From Mesorhizobium sp. NFR06 (GTDB lineage: Bacteria > Pseudomonadota > Alphaproteobacteria > Rhizobiales > Rhizobiaceae): a stretch of 64,000 bases of DNA. The stretch lies in assembly GCF_900115245.1 (NCBI RefSeq), contig NZ_FOVT01000001.1, positions 744,001-808,000 of the forward strand, in the 5' to 3' direction. Made by a program: the position numbers and the translations under genes. The notes beneath the pieces are model-generated. The model saw only the letters and a program-made list of their open reading frames with translations. It did no database searches and was not told the DNA's origin. The first letter of the stretch is position 1, and the number at the start of each line of letters is the position of its first letter. Shown here piece after piece: positions 37,347-45,854 of this stretch.

Positions 37347-38198
37347 TTACTTCGCCGCGCAAAGCTTCTCGCGCGTCGTCGACATCGCAGCCTTGGCCGA
37401 GAAGCCGTAGGGCTCGATGATCTTGGCGAACTCGCCCGACTTCTTCATCTTGGCGAGCTCGACGTCATAGGCATCGCGCAACGCCTCGTCGCCCTTCTTG
37501 AAGGCGGCGCCATCGCAATAGACCGGCGCGCCCTGCACTGGCGCGATCACTTCCAGGTTCGGATCGTTGGCCTTCTTGACCAGGTCGTTGATCGACAGGA
37601 CGGGCAGCGAATAGGCATCGATGCGGCCGTCCTGCACCATCTTCAGGCCGCTCTGGCCGTCCGGCACGACGATGACGCGATCGCGCGGCACGCCGGCATT
37701 CAACGCCAGCTTTTCCTCGGTGCCGCCGCCCGGCGCGCCGACCGTGGCGGAGGCATCCTTGGCGATGTCCTCATAGCTCTTGAAGCCCTTGGGATTGCCT
37801 TTCTTCACCAGCATCGCCTCGGCGTCGCACAGCACCGGCTCGGAATAGGCGACCGCCGCGCAGCGTTCCGGCTTCATGAACAGGCCGGCGGTGACGACGT
37901 CGAAGCGGCCGGCCTGCAGGCCTGGGATCATCGCGCCGTATTCCGAGATGGAAGCGACGATGTCGCCTACGCCGAGACGCTTGAAGATCTCGCGCGCCAC
38001 GTCGGGCGCTGCGCCTGAGACCTTGCCGTCGGCGGCGACCGCCGTATAGGGCGGCTCATTGGCAATGGCGACGCGGGCGAAGCCCTGCTGCTTGAGCTGC
38101 TCCAGCTTGGCGTCGTCGGCCGAACGCGCACCGGAGGCGAGCAGCATCGTGCTCACTGCGAGGCCGGCGACGCCGGCCAGAATGGCAAGTTTCTTCAT
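37347..38198 (-). CDS. ehuB: Ectoine/hydroxyectoine-binding periplasmic protein
   Basis: A 283-residue family 3 solute-binding protein. Signal peptide 1-26 (MKKLAILAGVAGLAVSTMLLASGARS), then ARVAIANEPPYTAVAADGKVSGAAPDVAREIFKRLG, the first lobe of ectoine-binding EhuB proteins. The ligand-site Arg/Asp regions RFDVVTAGLFMKPERC and PVLCDAEAMLVKKG are present. ATG 38198 follows AAGGAG by nine bases. It is highly expressed in such operons; a repeat element follows the gene. Confidence 0.94.
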   Translation of the reverse strand: MKKLAILAGVAGLAVSTMLLASGARSADDAKLEQLKQQGFARVAIANEPPYTAVAADGKVSGAAPDVAREIFKRLGVGDIVASISEYGAMIPGLQAGRFDVVTAGLFMKPERCAAVAYSEPVLCDAEAMLVKKGNPKGFKSYEDIAKDASATVGAPGGGTEEKLALNAGVPRDRVIVVPDGQSGLKMVQDGRIDAYSLPVLSINDLVKKANDPNLEVIAPVQGAPVYCDGAAFKKGDEALRDAYDVELAKMKKSGEFAKIIEPYGFSAKAAMSTTREKLCAAK

Positions 38199-38299
38199 TG
38201 TTCCCAACTCCTTGTTTCTCTTCTTGGTTTGCGGCGGTTGTGTCGCCTCGGAGCGGCTGCGCCGCCCGGGGACGACGACGCCGCCCTTTTGCATTGCGG

Positions 38300-39085
38300 T
38301 CAGACGCGATGTCCGGCCGCGATGATCTTCTTCAGGAAGCTCTGCGTTCGCTCCTGCTTGGGATGACGGAAAATCTCATCGGGCTTGCCTTCCTCGACGA
38401 TCCTGCCGCGATCGAAGAACAGCACGCGGTCGGCAAAGTCGTGGGCGAAGCCCATCTCGTGGGTGACCAAAAGCATCGTCATGTCGGTCTCGGCGGCGAG
38501 CTTGCGCATGACGTTGAGCACTTCCTCGACGAGCTCCGGATCGAGCGCCGAGGTGACCTCGTCGAACAGCATGATCTTGGGCGACAGCGCCAGCGCCCTT
38601 GCGATCGCCACGCGCTGCTTCTGGCCGCCGGACAACTGCGCCGGCATCGCCTTAGCCTTGTCGGCGAGGCCGACCATGTCGAGCAGTTCCATCGCCCGCT
38701 TCTCGGCGGCGGTGCGCGCGAGGCCCTTGGTCAGCATCGGCGCCAAGGTCACGTTGTCCATCACGCATTTGTGCGGAAACAGGTTGAAGAGCTGGAAGAC
38801 CATCCCGATCTTCTGGCGCATCTTTGCCAGGTGCCGTTCGTCGGCCGGCTGCAGCTGCCCGTTGCGCTCCATGTGGTAGAGCTGCTCGCCGTCGACCTGG
38901 ATGTGGCCGCCGTCGATCTTCTCCAGCGTCATCAGGATGCGCAGGATCGTCGTCTTGCCGGAACCGGACGGACCGATCAGCGCCAGCTTCTCGCCCGGCA
39001 TGACCTGCATCGACAGGCCGTCCAGCACCTTGAAGGCGCCGAAGCTCTTCGAAATCGCATCAACCTTGATGATGGGCGCGGGCAA
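38300..39085 (-). CDS. ehuA: Ectoine ABC transporter, ATP-binding subunit
   Basis: A 261-residue polar amino-acid type ATPase. Walker [10 protein letters not shown] (about 38-46), Q-loop [18 protein letters not shown], signature [15 protein letters not shown], Walker [16 protein letters not shown] and the switch His in [12 protein letters not shown]. The start is TTG at 39085 behind GGGGA; a nearby ATG at 39090 is out of frame. First gene of the transport operon, 136 bases past enuR; operator-like repeats lie between them. Confidence 0.93.
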   Translation of the reverse strand: MPAPIIKVDAISKSFGAFKVLDGLSMQVMPGEKLALIGPSGSGKTTILRILMTLEKIDGGHIQVDGEQLYHMERNGQLQPADERHLAKMRQKIGMVFQLFNLFPHKCVMDNVTLAPMLTKGLARTAAEKRAMELLDMVGLADKAKAMPAQLSGGQKQRVAIARALALSPKIMLFDEVTSALDPELVEEVLNVMRKLAAETDMTMLLVTHEMGFAHDFADRVLFFDRGRIVEEGKPDEIFRHPKQERTQSFLKKIIAAGHRV

Positions 39086-39139
39086 TCCATTTCCCCGTTC
39101 TGGAGAAGCCTATGCCCTTAACGATGCGAAACGCGTCAA

Positions 39140-39173
39140 ATCATGTCAATTGGGAAAATAATATCATGACAAT
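39140..39173. promoter_or_regulatory. Paired direct repeats upstream of ehuA, candidate EnuR site
   Basis: ATCATGTCAAT (39140-39150) and ATCATGACAAT (39163-39173) differ at one base and start 23 bases apart, about two helical turns, in an AT-rich island before ehuA. Related ATTGTCA/TGTCATGAC words occur in the enuR/asnC gap at 40603-40610 and 40635-40642. Shared words at both promoters of one regulon suggest a common regulator, most simply EnuR. Confidence 0.55.
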
Positions 39174-39221
39174 ATTTCCGGCGCGGCACAATTTCAGGGC
39201 AATTTGCGCTCTGCTTGTGCG

Positions 39222-40607
39222 TCAGATGGCGAGCAGGAGATGCTCCGGATCGCCGAGCAGGAGCTTGGCGACAACGCTCAAGCCCGCGCGCAGTTCCCCT
39301 TCGGTGGTCGATCCAAGCGAGATGCGCACGGCCGGATGCCAGGGCGTGTCGGCGATACGGAACGAGGTGCCCGGCGCGATCGCCACCCCGCGCAGGCGCG
39401 CTTGCGAAACGAAGCTCTCTTCGGCGCGGTCGCCCGGCAGCTCGAGCCACAGATGCAGGCCGTCGCGATGGACGCGATAGTCGACGCCGGAGAGCATTTC
39501 GGCGGCAATCTCCTGACGCCGCCGCAACGCCACGCGCTGCCAGTTGACCAGTTCCATTGCGGTGCCGTCGGTCACCCAGCGTGTGGCGATCTCCGCCACC
39601 ATCGGCGTCGCCATCCAGTTCGAGACCAGGTGGCGGTTGGCGACAGCGGCCACATAGCGGTCCGGCACCGCGAGATAGCCGATGCGCAACCCGGGCACGG
39701 TGATCTTGGTGAAGGAGGTGACGTAAAGCGTGCGCTCCGGTGCGAAGGCGCCGACCGCCGGCGGCCGGCCTTCGACCAGCGGTCCAAGCACATCGTTCTC
39801 GATGATGGCGATGTCATGCTTGCGGGCGACCGCCGCGATCTGCTCGCGCCGCGTGGCGTCCATCAGCGTCGCCGTCGGGTTGATCACCGAAGGCTGGACG
39901 AAGACGGCGCGGATATCCGAGAGCCGGCAGGCCTCGTCGAGCGCTTCGGGAACGAGCCCGTTGCCGTCGATCGGCAGGCCTTCGAGGTTGAAGCCGAGAT
40001 AGCGGGCGAGCGGGATCAGCGTGTGGTGGCCGATCGCCTCGGTGGCGACGGTCGAGCCGGGGGGCGCCACGCTCATCAGCGCCACTGTCATGCCGGCGGT
40101 GGCGCCGTTGGTCAGGCTGATGTTCTGCGGCGAGGCTTCGAGGCCGCAAAGCCTCAGCCACTCGACCGCGACCGCGCGGTGGCGCGGGAACACCATGTTG
40201 GGCCGGAACGACAGCGCCGAGCTCGACGGCAGGTTCTCGGAGAGCCACCCCAGCGCCTGCTTCAATTTCTCCAGATGCATCGGCTCGCAGACCGGCTTCA
40301 GGATCGAAAGGTCGATGACCTCGCCCAGCCGTTCCGGGATGTAGGGCGGCTCCGGCTCGCGGCGCTGCGTCTGCACGAAGCTGCCGCGTCCGACCTCGCC
40401 GGAAATGAGCCCGCGGCGGATCAGTTCCTCATAGGCGCGGCTGACGGTCTGCACCGAAAGCTTCAGATCGTCCGCCAGCCGGCGATGCGTCGGCAGCTGC
40501 GCGCCATTGGCCAGCCGTCCGTCATGGATGGCGCGCGCGAACTGGTCGGCCAGCGAGAGATAGGCCGGCCGGCGGATGAGAGCAGGATCGGGCTGCCATA
40601 ATGTCAT
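39222..40607 (-). CDS. enuR: MocR/GabR-type regulator of ectoine genes
   Basis: A 461-residue chimera: an N-terminal GntR winged helix (YLSLADQFARAIHDGRLANGAQLPTHRRLADDLKLSVQTVSRAYEEL, about 16-62) joined to an aminotransferase-like PLP domain. The PLP-binding Lys is in YVTSFTKITVPGLRIGYL (about residue 297) and the cofactor Asp/Asn are in VQPSVINPTAT and IAIIENDVLGPL. In related bacteria EnuR represses ectoine genes and is released by a degradation intermediate that reacts with PLP. It heads the leftward genes and is divergent from the AsnC regulator. Confidence 0.88.
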   Translation of the reverse strand: MTLWQPDPALIRRPAYLSLADQFARAIHDGRLANGAQLPTHRRLADDLKLSVQTVSRAYEELIRRGLISGEVGRGSFVQTQRREPEPPYIPERLGEVIDLSILKPVCEPMHLEKLKQALGWLSENLPSSSALSFRPNMVFPRHRAVAVEWLRLCGLEASPQNISLTNGATAGMTVALMSVAPPGSTVATEAIGHHTLIPLARYLGFNLEGLPIDGNGLVPEALDEACRLSDIRAVFVQPSVINPTATLMDATRREQIAAVARKHDIAIIENDVLGPLVEGRPPAVGAFAPERTLYVTSFTKITVPGLRIGYLAVPDRYVAAVANRHLVSNWMATPMVAEIATRWVTDGTAMELVNWQRVALRRRQEIAAEMLSGVDYRVHRDGLHLWLELPGDRAEESFVSQARLRGVAIAPGTSFRIADTPWHPAVRISLGSTTEGELRAGLSVVAKLLLGDPEHLLLAI

Positions 40608-40690
40608 GACTTATTAGAGATCGAAATCAGTGCAATTGACAATCGAAATAATGCATCGTCATGGTGTCCGCAACGAAAGGCGGATCCCGC
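40604..40690. promoter_or_regulatory. Divergent enuR / asnC promoter region
   Basis: A short AT-rich gap. GTCATGAC, an eight-base palindrome, covers the enuR start (40603-40610), and AATTGACAATCG lies near 40634-40645, sharing the TTGACA/ATTGTCA word with the ehuA upstream region. A weak AAAGGCGGA ribosome binding site precedes asnC. Control by EnuR, the AsnC protein or both is inferred. Confidence 0.45.
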
Positions 40691-41182
40691 ATGGCGGCAG
40701 CGAAACTCGACCCGATCGACCTCAGGATTCTCGACGCCATCCAGCGCGACGGACGCATCACCAAGCTGGCGCTGGCCGAGAAGGTCGGCCTGTCGCCGAC
40801 GCCATGCTGGATGCGGCTGCGCAAGCTGGAGAAGGCCGGCATCGTCGCCGGCTATCATGCCTCGATCGCGATGCGCGCTATCGCCCCGGTGGCGACCGTG
40901 CTGATGGAGGTCACGCTTGCGAACCATCGCCAGGCCGATTTCGACCGTTTCGAACGTGTCGTGCGCGATGTGCCGGAGATCGTCGCCTGCTGGTCGGTGG
41001 GCGGTGGCGTCGACTACGTGCTCAAGGTCATGGCGCGCGACATCGATGCCTATCAGCGTCTGGTCGACGGCCTGCTCGAACGCGAGATCGGCATCGACCG
41101 CTACTTCACCTACATCGTCACCAAGACGGTCAAGGACGACACCGTGCTGCCGGTGGCCGACCTCATGCCGGGGCAATCGTAA
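40691..41182 (+). CDS. doeX: AsnC/Lrp-family regulator of ectoine degradation
   Basis: A 163-residue regulator. The N-terminal helix-turn-helix is LDPIDLRILDAIQRDGRITKLALAEKVGLSPTPCWMRLRKLEKAGIV (about 6-52); the C-terminal RAM/AsnC ligand domain includes VRDVPEIVACWSVGGGVDYVLKV. An AsnC gene next to the DoeC- and DoeD-type genes is standard in ectoine loci, where it is named doeX or asnC. ATG 40691 is the family start; an in-frame ATG 30 bases upstream is possible. Confidence 0.9.
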   Translation: MAAAKLDPIDLRILDAIQRDGRITKLALAEKVGLSPTPCWMRLRKLEKAGIVAGYHASIAMRAIAPVATVLMEVTLANHRQADFDRFERVVRDVPEIVACWSVGGGVDYVLKVMARDIDAYQRLVDGLLEREIGIDRYFTYIVTKTVKDDTVLPVADLMPGQS

Positions 41183-41194
41183 GCGGTCATCGTC

Positions 41195-41266
41195 ATCCTC
41201 GGTCTCCGCGACGGAGCTGCGCTCCCGCTTCGCCCCAGGGTGACGAGGCTGAGGAGGCTCGGCCAA
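41195..41266 (-). repeat. Intergenic repeat (CCTCAGCCTCGTCA family), copy 2
   Basis: Read on the minus strand it begins CCTCAGCCTCGTCACCCTGGGGCGAAGCGGGAGCG, matching the start of the copy at 18640. The plus strand begins CATCCTCGG, giving short inverted ends and a hairpin across about 70 bases. It lies between asnC and doeC and may end or dampen asnC transcription. Confidence 0.65.
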
Positions 41267-41420
41267 TTTTGGTGGTTCGGCACCATCCGCCGGCCGGTTG
41301 GCTAGAGAGATTAGCTACGTCCGCTCATCAATAGAGACAATCCCTCTACCGACAGCCGCTGAAACAGTCCCATTCTTCGCCGAGCACGGCTCATCCTTCG
41401 GACATCGAAGGGAGATGTCG

Positions 41421-42914
41421 ATGTCCGCGCATTTTGCTCGCCCGCACCGTCACGAAGCGTTGGACCGGCTTGCCGATCGCCGGTTGCTGCGCGATCTTGG
41501 CTATGTCGGTGGCCACTGGACCGCCGGCAAAGGGGCGGCGAGCTTCGAGGTCACCGACCCGGCTACCGGCTCCTCCGTCGCCTTCGTCGCCGTGCTCGAT
41601 GCCGGACAAACGACGGAGGCGATCGACGCGGCAGCTCGCGCTTTGCCGGCGTGGCGCTCGGTGCTGCCGCAGGAGCGCGCGAAGACATTACGAAAATGGT
41701 TCGATCTGATCACCGCCGCCAAGGACGACCTGGCGCTTCTGATGACCCTCGAACAGGGCAAGCCGCTGAAGGAATCGCTGGGCGAGATCGACTACGCCGC
41801 CTCTTTCGTCGAGTGGTATGCCGAGGAAGCAAAACGCCTCAACGCCGAAAGCGTGACCAGCCATCTGCAGAATGCCGAGATGACCGTGCGCCGCGAGCCG
41901 CTCGGCGTCGTCGGCGTGGTGACGCCGTGGAATTTTCCGTCCGCCATGCTCACCCGCAAGGCCGCCGCCGCGCTTGCCGCCGGCTGCACGGTGGTGGCTC
42001 ATCCCTCCTCGGAAACGCCGCTGTCGGCGCTGGCGTTGGCCGAGCTCGGCGAGCGCGCCGGGCTTCCGGCCGGCGTCTTCAACGTCGTGACCGGCGACGC
42101 GCGCACCATTGTCGGCGTCATGTGCGCTGAGGCGCGGGTGCGCGCCATGAGCTTCACCGGCTCGACCGAAGTCGGCAGGTTGATCGCCGCGCAAAGTGCT
42201 GCGACCATGAAGCGGCTGGTGATGGAGCTCGGCGGCCACGCGCCGCTGATCGTCTTCGACGACGCCGATATCGATAAGGCTGTCACGATCGCGCTCGACG
42301 CCAAATTCGCCACCTCCGGCCAGGATTGCCTGGCCGCCAACCGCATCTACGTCCACCGGCCCGTCTACGAACGGTTCTGCGCCGCTTTCGCCCGCCGCAT
42401 CGAGGGCCTCCGCACCGGCAACGGGCTATCCGTAGACGCCGATATCGGGCCGCTGATGCATGAGCGCGCCGTCAAGAAGGTGGAGGAGCAGGTGGCCGAC
42501 GCTCTCACCCGCGGTGCACGCTGCCTGAGCGGCGGCAAGCGCCACGCTGCCGGGCCTCTGTTCTACCAGCCGACGCTGCTCGTCGATGTGCCAGACGAAG
42601 CGCTTATCATGCGCGAAGAGACCTTTGGTCCGGTCGCTGCCGTCACGCCGTTCGACGACGAGGCGGAAGTCGTCGCTCGCGCCAACGCCACCGAATACGG
42701 GCTCGTCGCCTATGTCGTCACCGAGAACGGCGCCAGGCAATCTCGCATGGGCCGCGCGCTGGACTACGGCATGGTCGCGATCAACCGTGTGAAGATCACC
42801 GGCGCGCCGATCCCGTTCGGCGGCGTCAAGCAGTCCGGCATCGGCCGCGAAGGCTCTCGCCACGGCCTCGAAGCCTTTACCGACCTCAAATACCTTTGCC
42901 TGGATGTCGCCTAA
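41421..42914 (+). CDS. doeC: Aspartate-semialdehyde dehydrogenase of ectoine degradation (succinate-semialdehyde dehydrogenase-like)
   Basis: A 497-residue NAD(P)-dependent aldehyde dehydrogenase. The catalytic Cys is in FATSGQDCLAANR (about residue 303) and the general-base Glu is in VMELGGHAPL (about 268). TPWNFPSAMLTRKAAAALAAGC and FTGSTEVGRLI form the cofactor site. In ectoine loci this protein (DoeC/Ssd) oxidises aspartate semialdehyde to aspartate. ATG 41421 lies six bases after GGGAG; an ATG two codons upstream is equally in frame. A 138-base inverted-repeat element starts at its stop codon. Confidence 0.9.
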   Translation: MSAHFARPHRHEALDRLADRRLLRDLGYVGGHWTAGKGAASFEVTDPATGSSVAFVAVLDAGQTTEAIDAAARALPAWRSVLPQERAKTLRKWFDLITAAKDDLALLMTLEQGKPLKESLGEIDYAASFVEWYAEEAKRLNAESVTSHLQNAEMTVRREPLGVVGVVTPWNFPSAMLTRKAAAALAAGCTVVAHPSSETPLSALALAELGERAGLPAGVFNVVTGDARTIVGVMCAEARVRAMSFTGSTEVGRLIAAQSAATMKRLVMELGGHAPLIVFDDADIDKAVTIALDAKFATSGQDCLAANRIYVHRPVYERFCAAFARRIEGLRTGNGLSVDADIGPLMHERAVKKVEEQVADALTRGARCLSGGKRHAAGPLFYQPTLLVDVPDEALIMREETFGPVAAVTPFDDEAEVVARANATEYGLVAYVVTENGARQSRMGRALDYGMVAINRVKITGAPIPFGGVKQSGIGREGSRHGLEAFTDLKYLCLDVA

Positions 42915-43050
42915 GGTGTGTCGAGATTCAGGTGATGCCGGCCTGCAAACGGCAGCTTCCTGTGCTTCCGGTGCTCACGTAGTACGCTGCGTCCCGGTTC
43001 TCGGAAGCGACCATTTTCGGCTCGGCCTAACCTGAATCTCGACACACCTT
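42913..43050. repeat. 138-bp MITE-like element with perfect 21-bp inverted ends
   Basis: AAGGTGTGTCGAGATTCAGGT (21 bases) at 42913-42933 is exactly complementary to 43030-43050. The 96 internal bases encode nothing. The left end overlaps the doeC stop codon and the right end lies 39 bases before the doeD start. The form (short, perfect ends, no gene) is that of a miniature inverted-repeat element; no target-site duplication is obvious. Confidence 0.85.
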
Positions 43051-43089
43051 TGGATCGCGCCAAGGCGATTATTGTTAAGGAGTCAAAAA

Positions 43090-44469
43090 ATGCTCGAACA
43101 ATCCAATGAACTTTCGGCCTGGGACCGCGACCACTTCTTCCATCCCTCGACGCATATGGGCACGCACGCGCGCGGTGAGTCGCCAGCCAGGATCATGGCC
43201 GGCGGCGAGGGCGTCACCGTCTGGGACAACACCGGCAGGAAGAGCATCGATGCCTTCGCCGGTCTCTATTGCGTCAATGTCGGCTATGGCCGCCAGAAGA
43301 TCGTCGATGCCATCGCCGAGCAGGCAAAGAACCTCGCTTACTACCACGCCTATGTCGGGCACGGCACCGAGGCCTCGATCACCTTGGCCAAGATGATCAT
43401 CGATCGCGCGCCGAAGGGTATGTCGAGGGTTTATTTCGGCCTCTCGGGCTCCGACGCCAACGAGACCAACATCAAGCTGATCTGGTACTACAACAACGTT
43501 CTCGGCCGGCCCGAGAAGAAGAAGATCATCTCGCGCTGGCGCGGCTATCACGGCTCGGGCGTCATGACCGGCTCATTGACCGGGCTCGAGCTCTTCCACA
43601 ACGCCTTCGACCTGCCGCGCGCGCCGATCCTGCACACGGAAGCGCCCTATTATTTCCGCCGCGCTGACCGTTCGATGAGCGAGGAACAGTTCTCGCAACA
43701 CTGCGCCGACAAGCTCGAGGAGATGATACTTGCCGAAGGCCCGGACACGGTCGCGGCCTTCATCGGCGAGCCGATCCTCGGCACCGGCGGTATCGTCCCG
43801 CCGCCGGTCGGCTACTGGGAAAAGATCCAGGCCGTGCTGAGCAAGTATGATGTGCTGCTCGTCGCCGACGAGGTGGTGACCGGCTTCGGCCGTCTCGGCA
43901 CCATGTTCGGCTCCGACCACTACGGCATCAAGCCCGACCTGATCACCATCGCCAAGGGTCTGACCTCGGCCTATGCGCCGCTGTCGGGCGTCATCGTCTC
44001 GGACAAGGTCTGGCAGGTGCTGGTCAAGGGTTCCGACAAGCTGGGCTCTCTCGGCCATGGCTGGACCTATTCGGCGCATCCGATCTGCGTTGCGGCGGGT
44101 GTGGCCAATCTCGAGCTGATCGACGAGATGGACCTGGTGCGGAACGCCGGCGTGACCGGCGCCTATTTCCGCGCCGAGCTGACGAAAGCCGTGGGCGGCC
44201 ACAAACATGTCGGCGAGGTGCGCGGTGACGGCATGCTGGCGGCGGTAGAGTTCGTGAAGGACCGAGACGATCGTGTCTTCTTCGATCCTGCGCTGAAGGT
44301 CGGACCGCAGATCGCGACGGCGCTTGCGGCAAGTGGCGTCATCGGCCGCGCCATGCCGCAGGGCGACATCCTCGGCTTCGCGCCGCCGCTTTGCCTGACG
44401 CGCGAGGAGGCCGACACAATCGTCGCCAGGACCGCCGACGCGGTGAACAGCGTTTTCGCCAGCATCTGA
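43090..44469 (+). CDS. doeD: Diaminobutyrate aminotransferase of ectoine degradation (class III)
   Basis: A 459-residue class III PLP aminotransferase that converts diaminobutyrate to aspartate semialdehyde, feeding DoeC. PLP Lys in DLITIAKGLTSAYAPLS (about residue 292), the Asp in LLVADEVVTGFGRLG, GLSGSDANETNIKL (phosphate site) and SRWRGYHGSGVMTGSLTG. It is close in layout to omega-amino-acid transaminases, so the assignment rests on the ectoine context. AAGGAG lies eight bases before ATG 43090. Confidence 0.9.
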   Translation: MLEQSNELSAWDRDHFFHPSTHMGTHARGESPARIMAGGEGVTVWDNTGRKSIDAFAGLYCVNVGYGRQKIVDAIAEQAKNLAYYHAYVGHGTEASITLAKMIIDRAPKGMSRVYFGLSGSDANETNIKLIWYYNNVLGRPEKKKIISRWRGYHGSGVMTGSLTGLELFHNAFDLPRAPILHTEAPYYFRRADRSMSEEQFSQHCADKLEEMILAEGPDTVAAFIGEPILGTGGIVPPPVGYWEKIQAVLSKYDVLLVADEVVTGFGRLGTMFGSDHYGIKPDLITIAKGLTSAYAPLSGVIVSDKVWQVLVKGSDKLGSLGHGWTYSAHPICVAAGVANLELIDEMDLVRNAGVTGAYFRAELTKAVGGHKHVGEVRGDGMLAAVEFVKDRDDRVFFDPALKVGPQIATALAASGVIGRAMPQGDILGFAPPLCLTREEADTIVARTADAVNSVFASI

Positions 44470-44478
44470 GAAAGTGAC

Positions 44479-45579
44479 ATGAATGCCATGACCGGAACCG
44501 CTCCCGCAACGATGGCCGCCGTGCAGCTTACCGGCCATGGCGGCCTGGAGAAGCTCGTCTACCGCACCGATGTTAAGGTGCCGGCGCCGGCCGCCGGCGA
44601 GGTGCTGGTCAAGGTCAGCGCCTGCGGCATGAACAACACCGACGTCTGGGTGCGCCAGGGCGCCTATGGCACCGAGGAAGACGCGGGTGCCGTGTCGACC
44701 TGGCGCCGGCAAGGCAACACGCTGGTTTTCCCGCGCATCCAGGGCACCGATACCGTGGGCACCATCGTCGCCGTCGGTGACGGCGTGCCTGCGAAGCGCA
44801 TCGGCGAACGTGTCATGGTCGACTTCTCGATCTACAACCGCGACGACGATTCGCTCGCCGACATCGACTATATGGGCCATGGCCGCGACGGCGGCTATGC
44901 CGAGTACCAGGCGCTGCCGGCCGAGAACGCGCATGTCGTCGACACCGATTTGAGCGATGTCGAACTCGCCACCTTCTGCTGCGCCTATCTCACGGGCGAG
45001 CAGATGCTGGAGCGCGCGGCGCTGAAGGCCGGCGAGCGGGTGCTGGTCACCGGCGCGTCCGGCGGCGTCGGCTCCGGCATCGTGCAACTGGCAAGGGCGC
45101 GCGGCGCCGTCCCATATGCCGTCGTCGGCAAAGGCAAGGAACAAGCCGTGCACGACATCGGCGCCGAGAAGGTGATCACACGCGGCGTGGCCGACCTGCC
45201 AGCAGCGGTCAACGAGGCGACCGGCGGCGAACCCATCGACGTGGTCGCCGACCTGGTCGGTGGCGCGATCTTCAACGACCTGCTGCGCATCCTGCGGCCC
45301 GAAGGCCGCTACACCACGGCCGGCGCCATTGCCGGCCCGGTCGTGCAGCTCGATCTGCGCACCATGTATCTGAAGCAGCTCCAGCTGCATGGCTCCAGCC
45401 AGGGCACACGCGCCGATTTCCGTCGCATCGTGCGCTACATCGAGGAAAAGAAGATCAAGCCGTTGGTCGGCGGCGTCTACAAGCTGTCGGATTTCCACCG
45501 CGCCCAGACCGACTTCATGGGCAAGGACTTCGTCGGCAAGCTGGTGGTCGTGCCGGACGCGATGTGGAGCGGCGCCTGA
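44479..45579 (+). CDS. MDR-superfamily oxidoreductase, zinc-independent type
   Basis: A 366-residue medium-chain dehydrogenase/reductase of the quinone-oxidoreductase branch. The nucleotide loop is VLVTGASGGVGSGIVQLARARG (about 190-211). In place of the GHE of zinc alcohol dehydrogenases it has IQGTDTVGTIVAVG, and the first zinc Cys is replaced in SACGMNNTDVW, so it is probably not a zinc enzyme. It lies nine bases after doeD and should share its transcript. Its role in ectoine breakdown is not known. Confidence 0.85.
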   Translation: MNAMTGTAPATMAAVQLTGHGGLEKLVYRTDVKVPAPAAGEVLVKVSACGMNNTDVWVRQGAYGTEEDAGAVSTWRRQGNTLVFPRIQGTDTVGTIVAVGDGVPAKRIGERVMVDFSIYNRDDDSLADIDYMGHGRDGGYAEYQALPAENAHVVDTDLSDVELATFCCAYLTGEQMLERAALKAGERVLVTGASGGVGSGIVQLARARGAVPYAVVGKGKEQAVHDIGAEKVITRGVADLPAAVNEATGGEPIDVVADLVGGAIFNDLLRILRPEGRYTTAGAIAGPVVQLDLRTMYLKQLQLHGSSQGTRADFRRIVRYIEEKKIKPLVGGVYKLSDFHRAQTDFMGKDFVGKLVVVPDAMWSGA

Positions 45580-45854
45580 CCCTGGAAAAGACGCCCGCTA
45601 GCGTCAGCCGCAGAGCGGTGCCGCCATCGCCGGGGGTTCGTGGTGCCTTCCAGGTGCCGACGCATTTGCCAAGGTCATTGCGGCGCCCGGGCCTCTGAGC
45701 TATTTTAGCAGTTGATTGGATACGCGATCTGCCTTGCCATCGAGGCGCGTTTCCTTCCCTTGCCGTCCGGGCAGATTGTGAAGTCTTTAACAGACCACTG
45801 TGCCGCAAGCTGCGTTCTTGTGGCCGACGGGTGATAGCAGTTAGGGATTTTGCC

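Noticed and set aside
43573..45498. 641-codon minus-strand frame over doeD and the MDR gene
   Set aside because: Shadow of two well-supported plus-strand genes; no recognisable domain.
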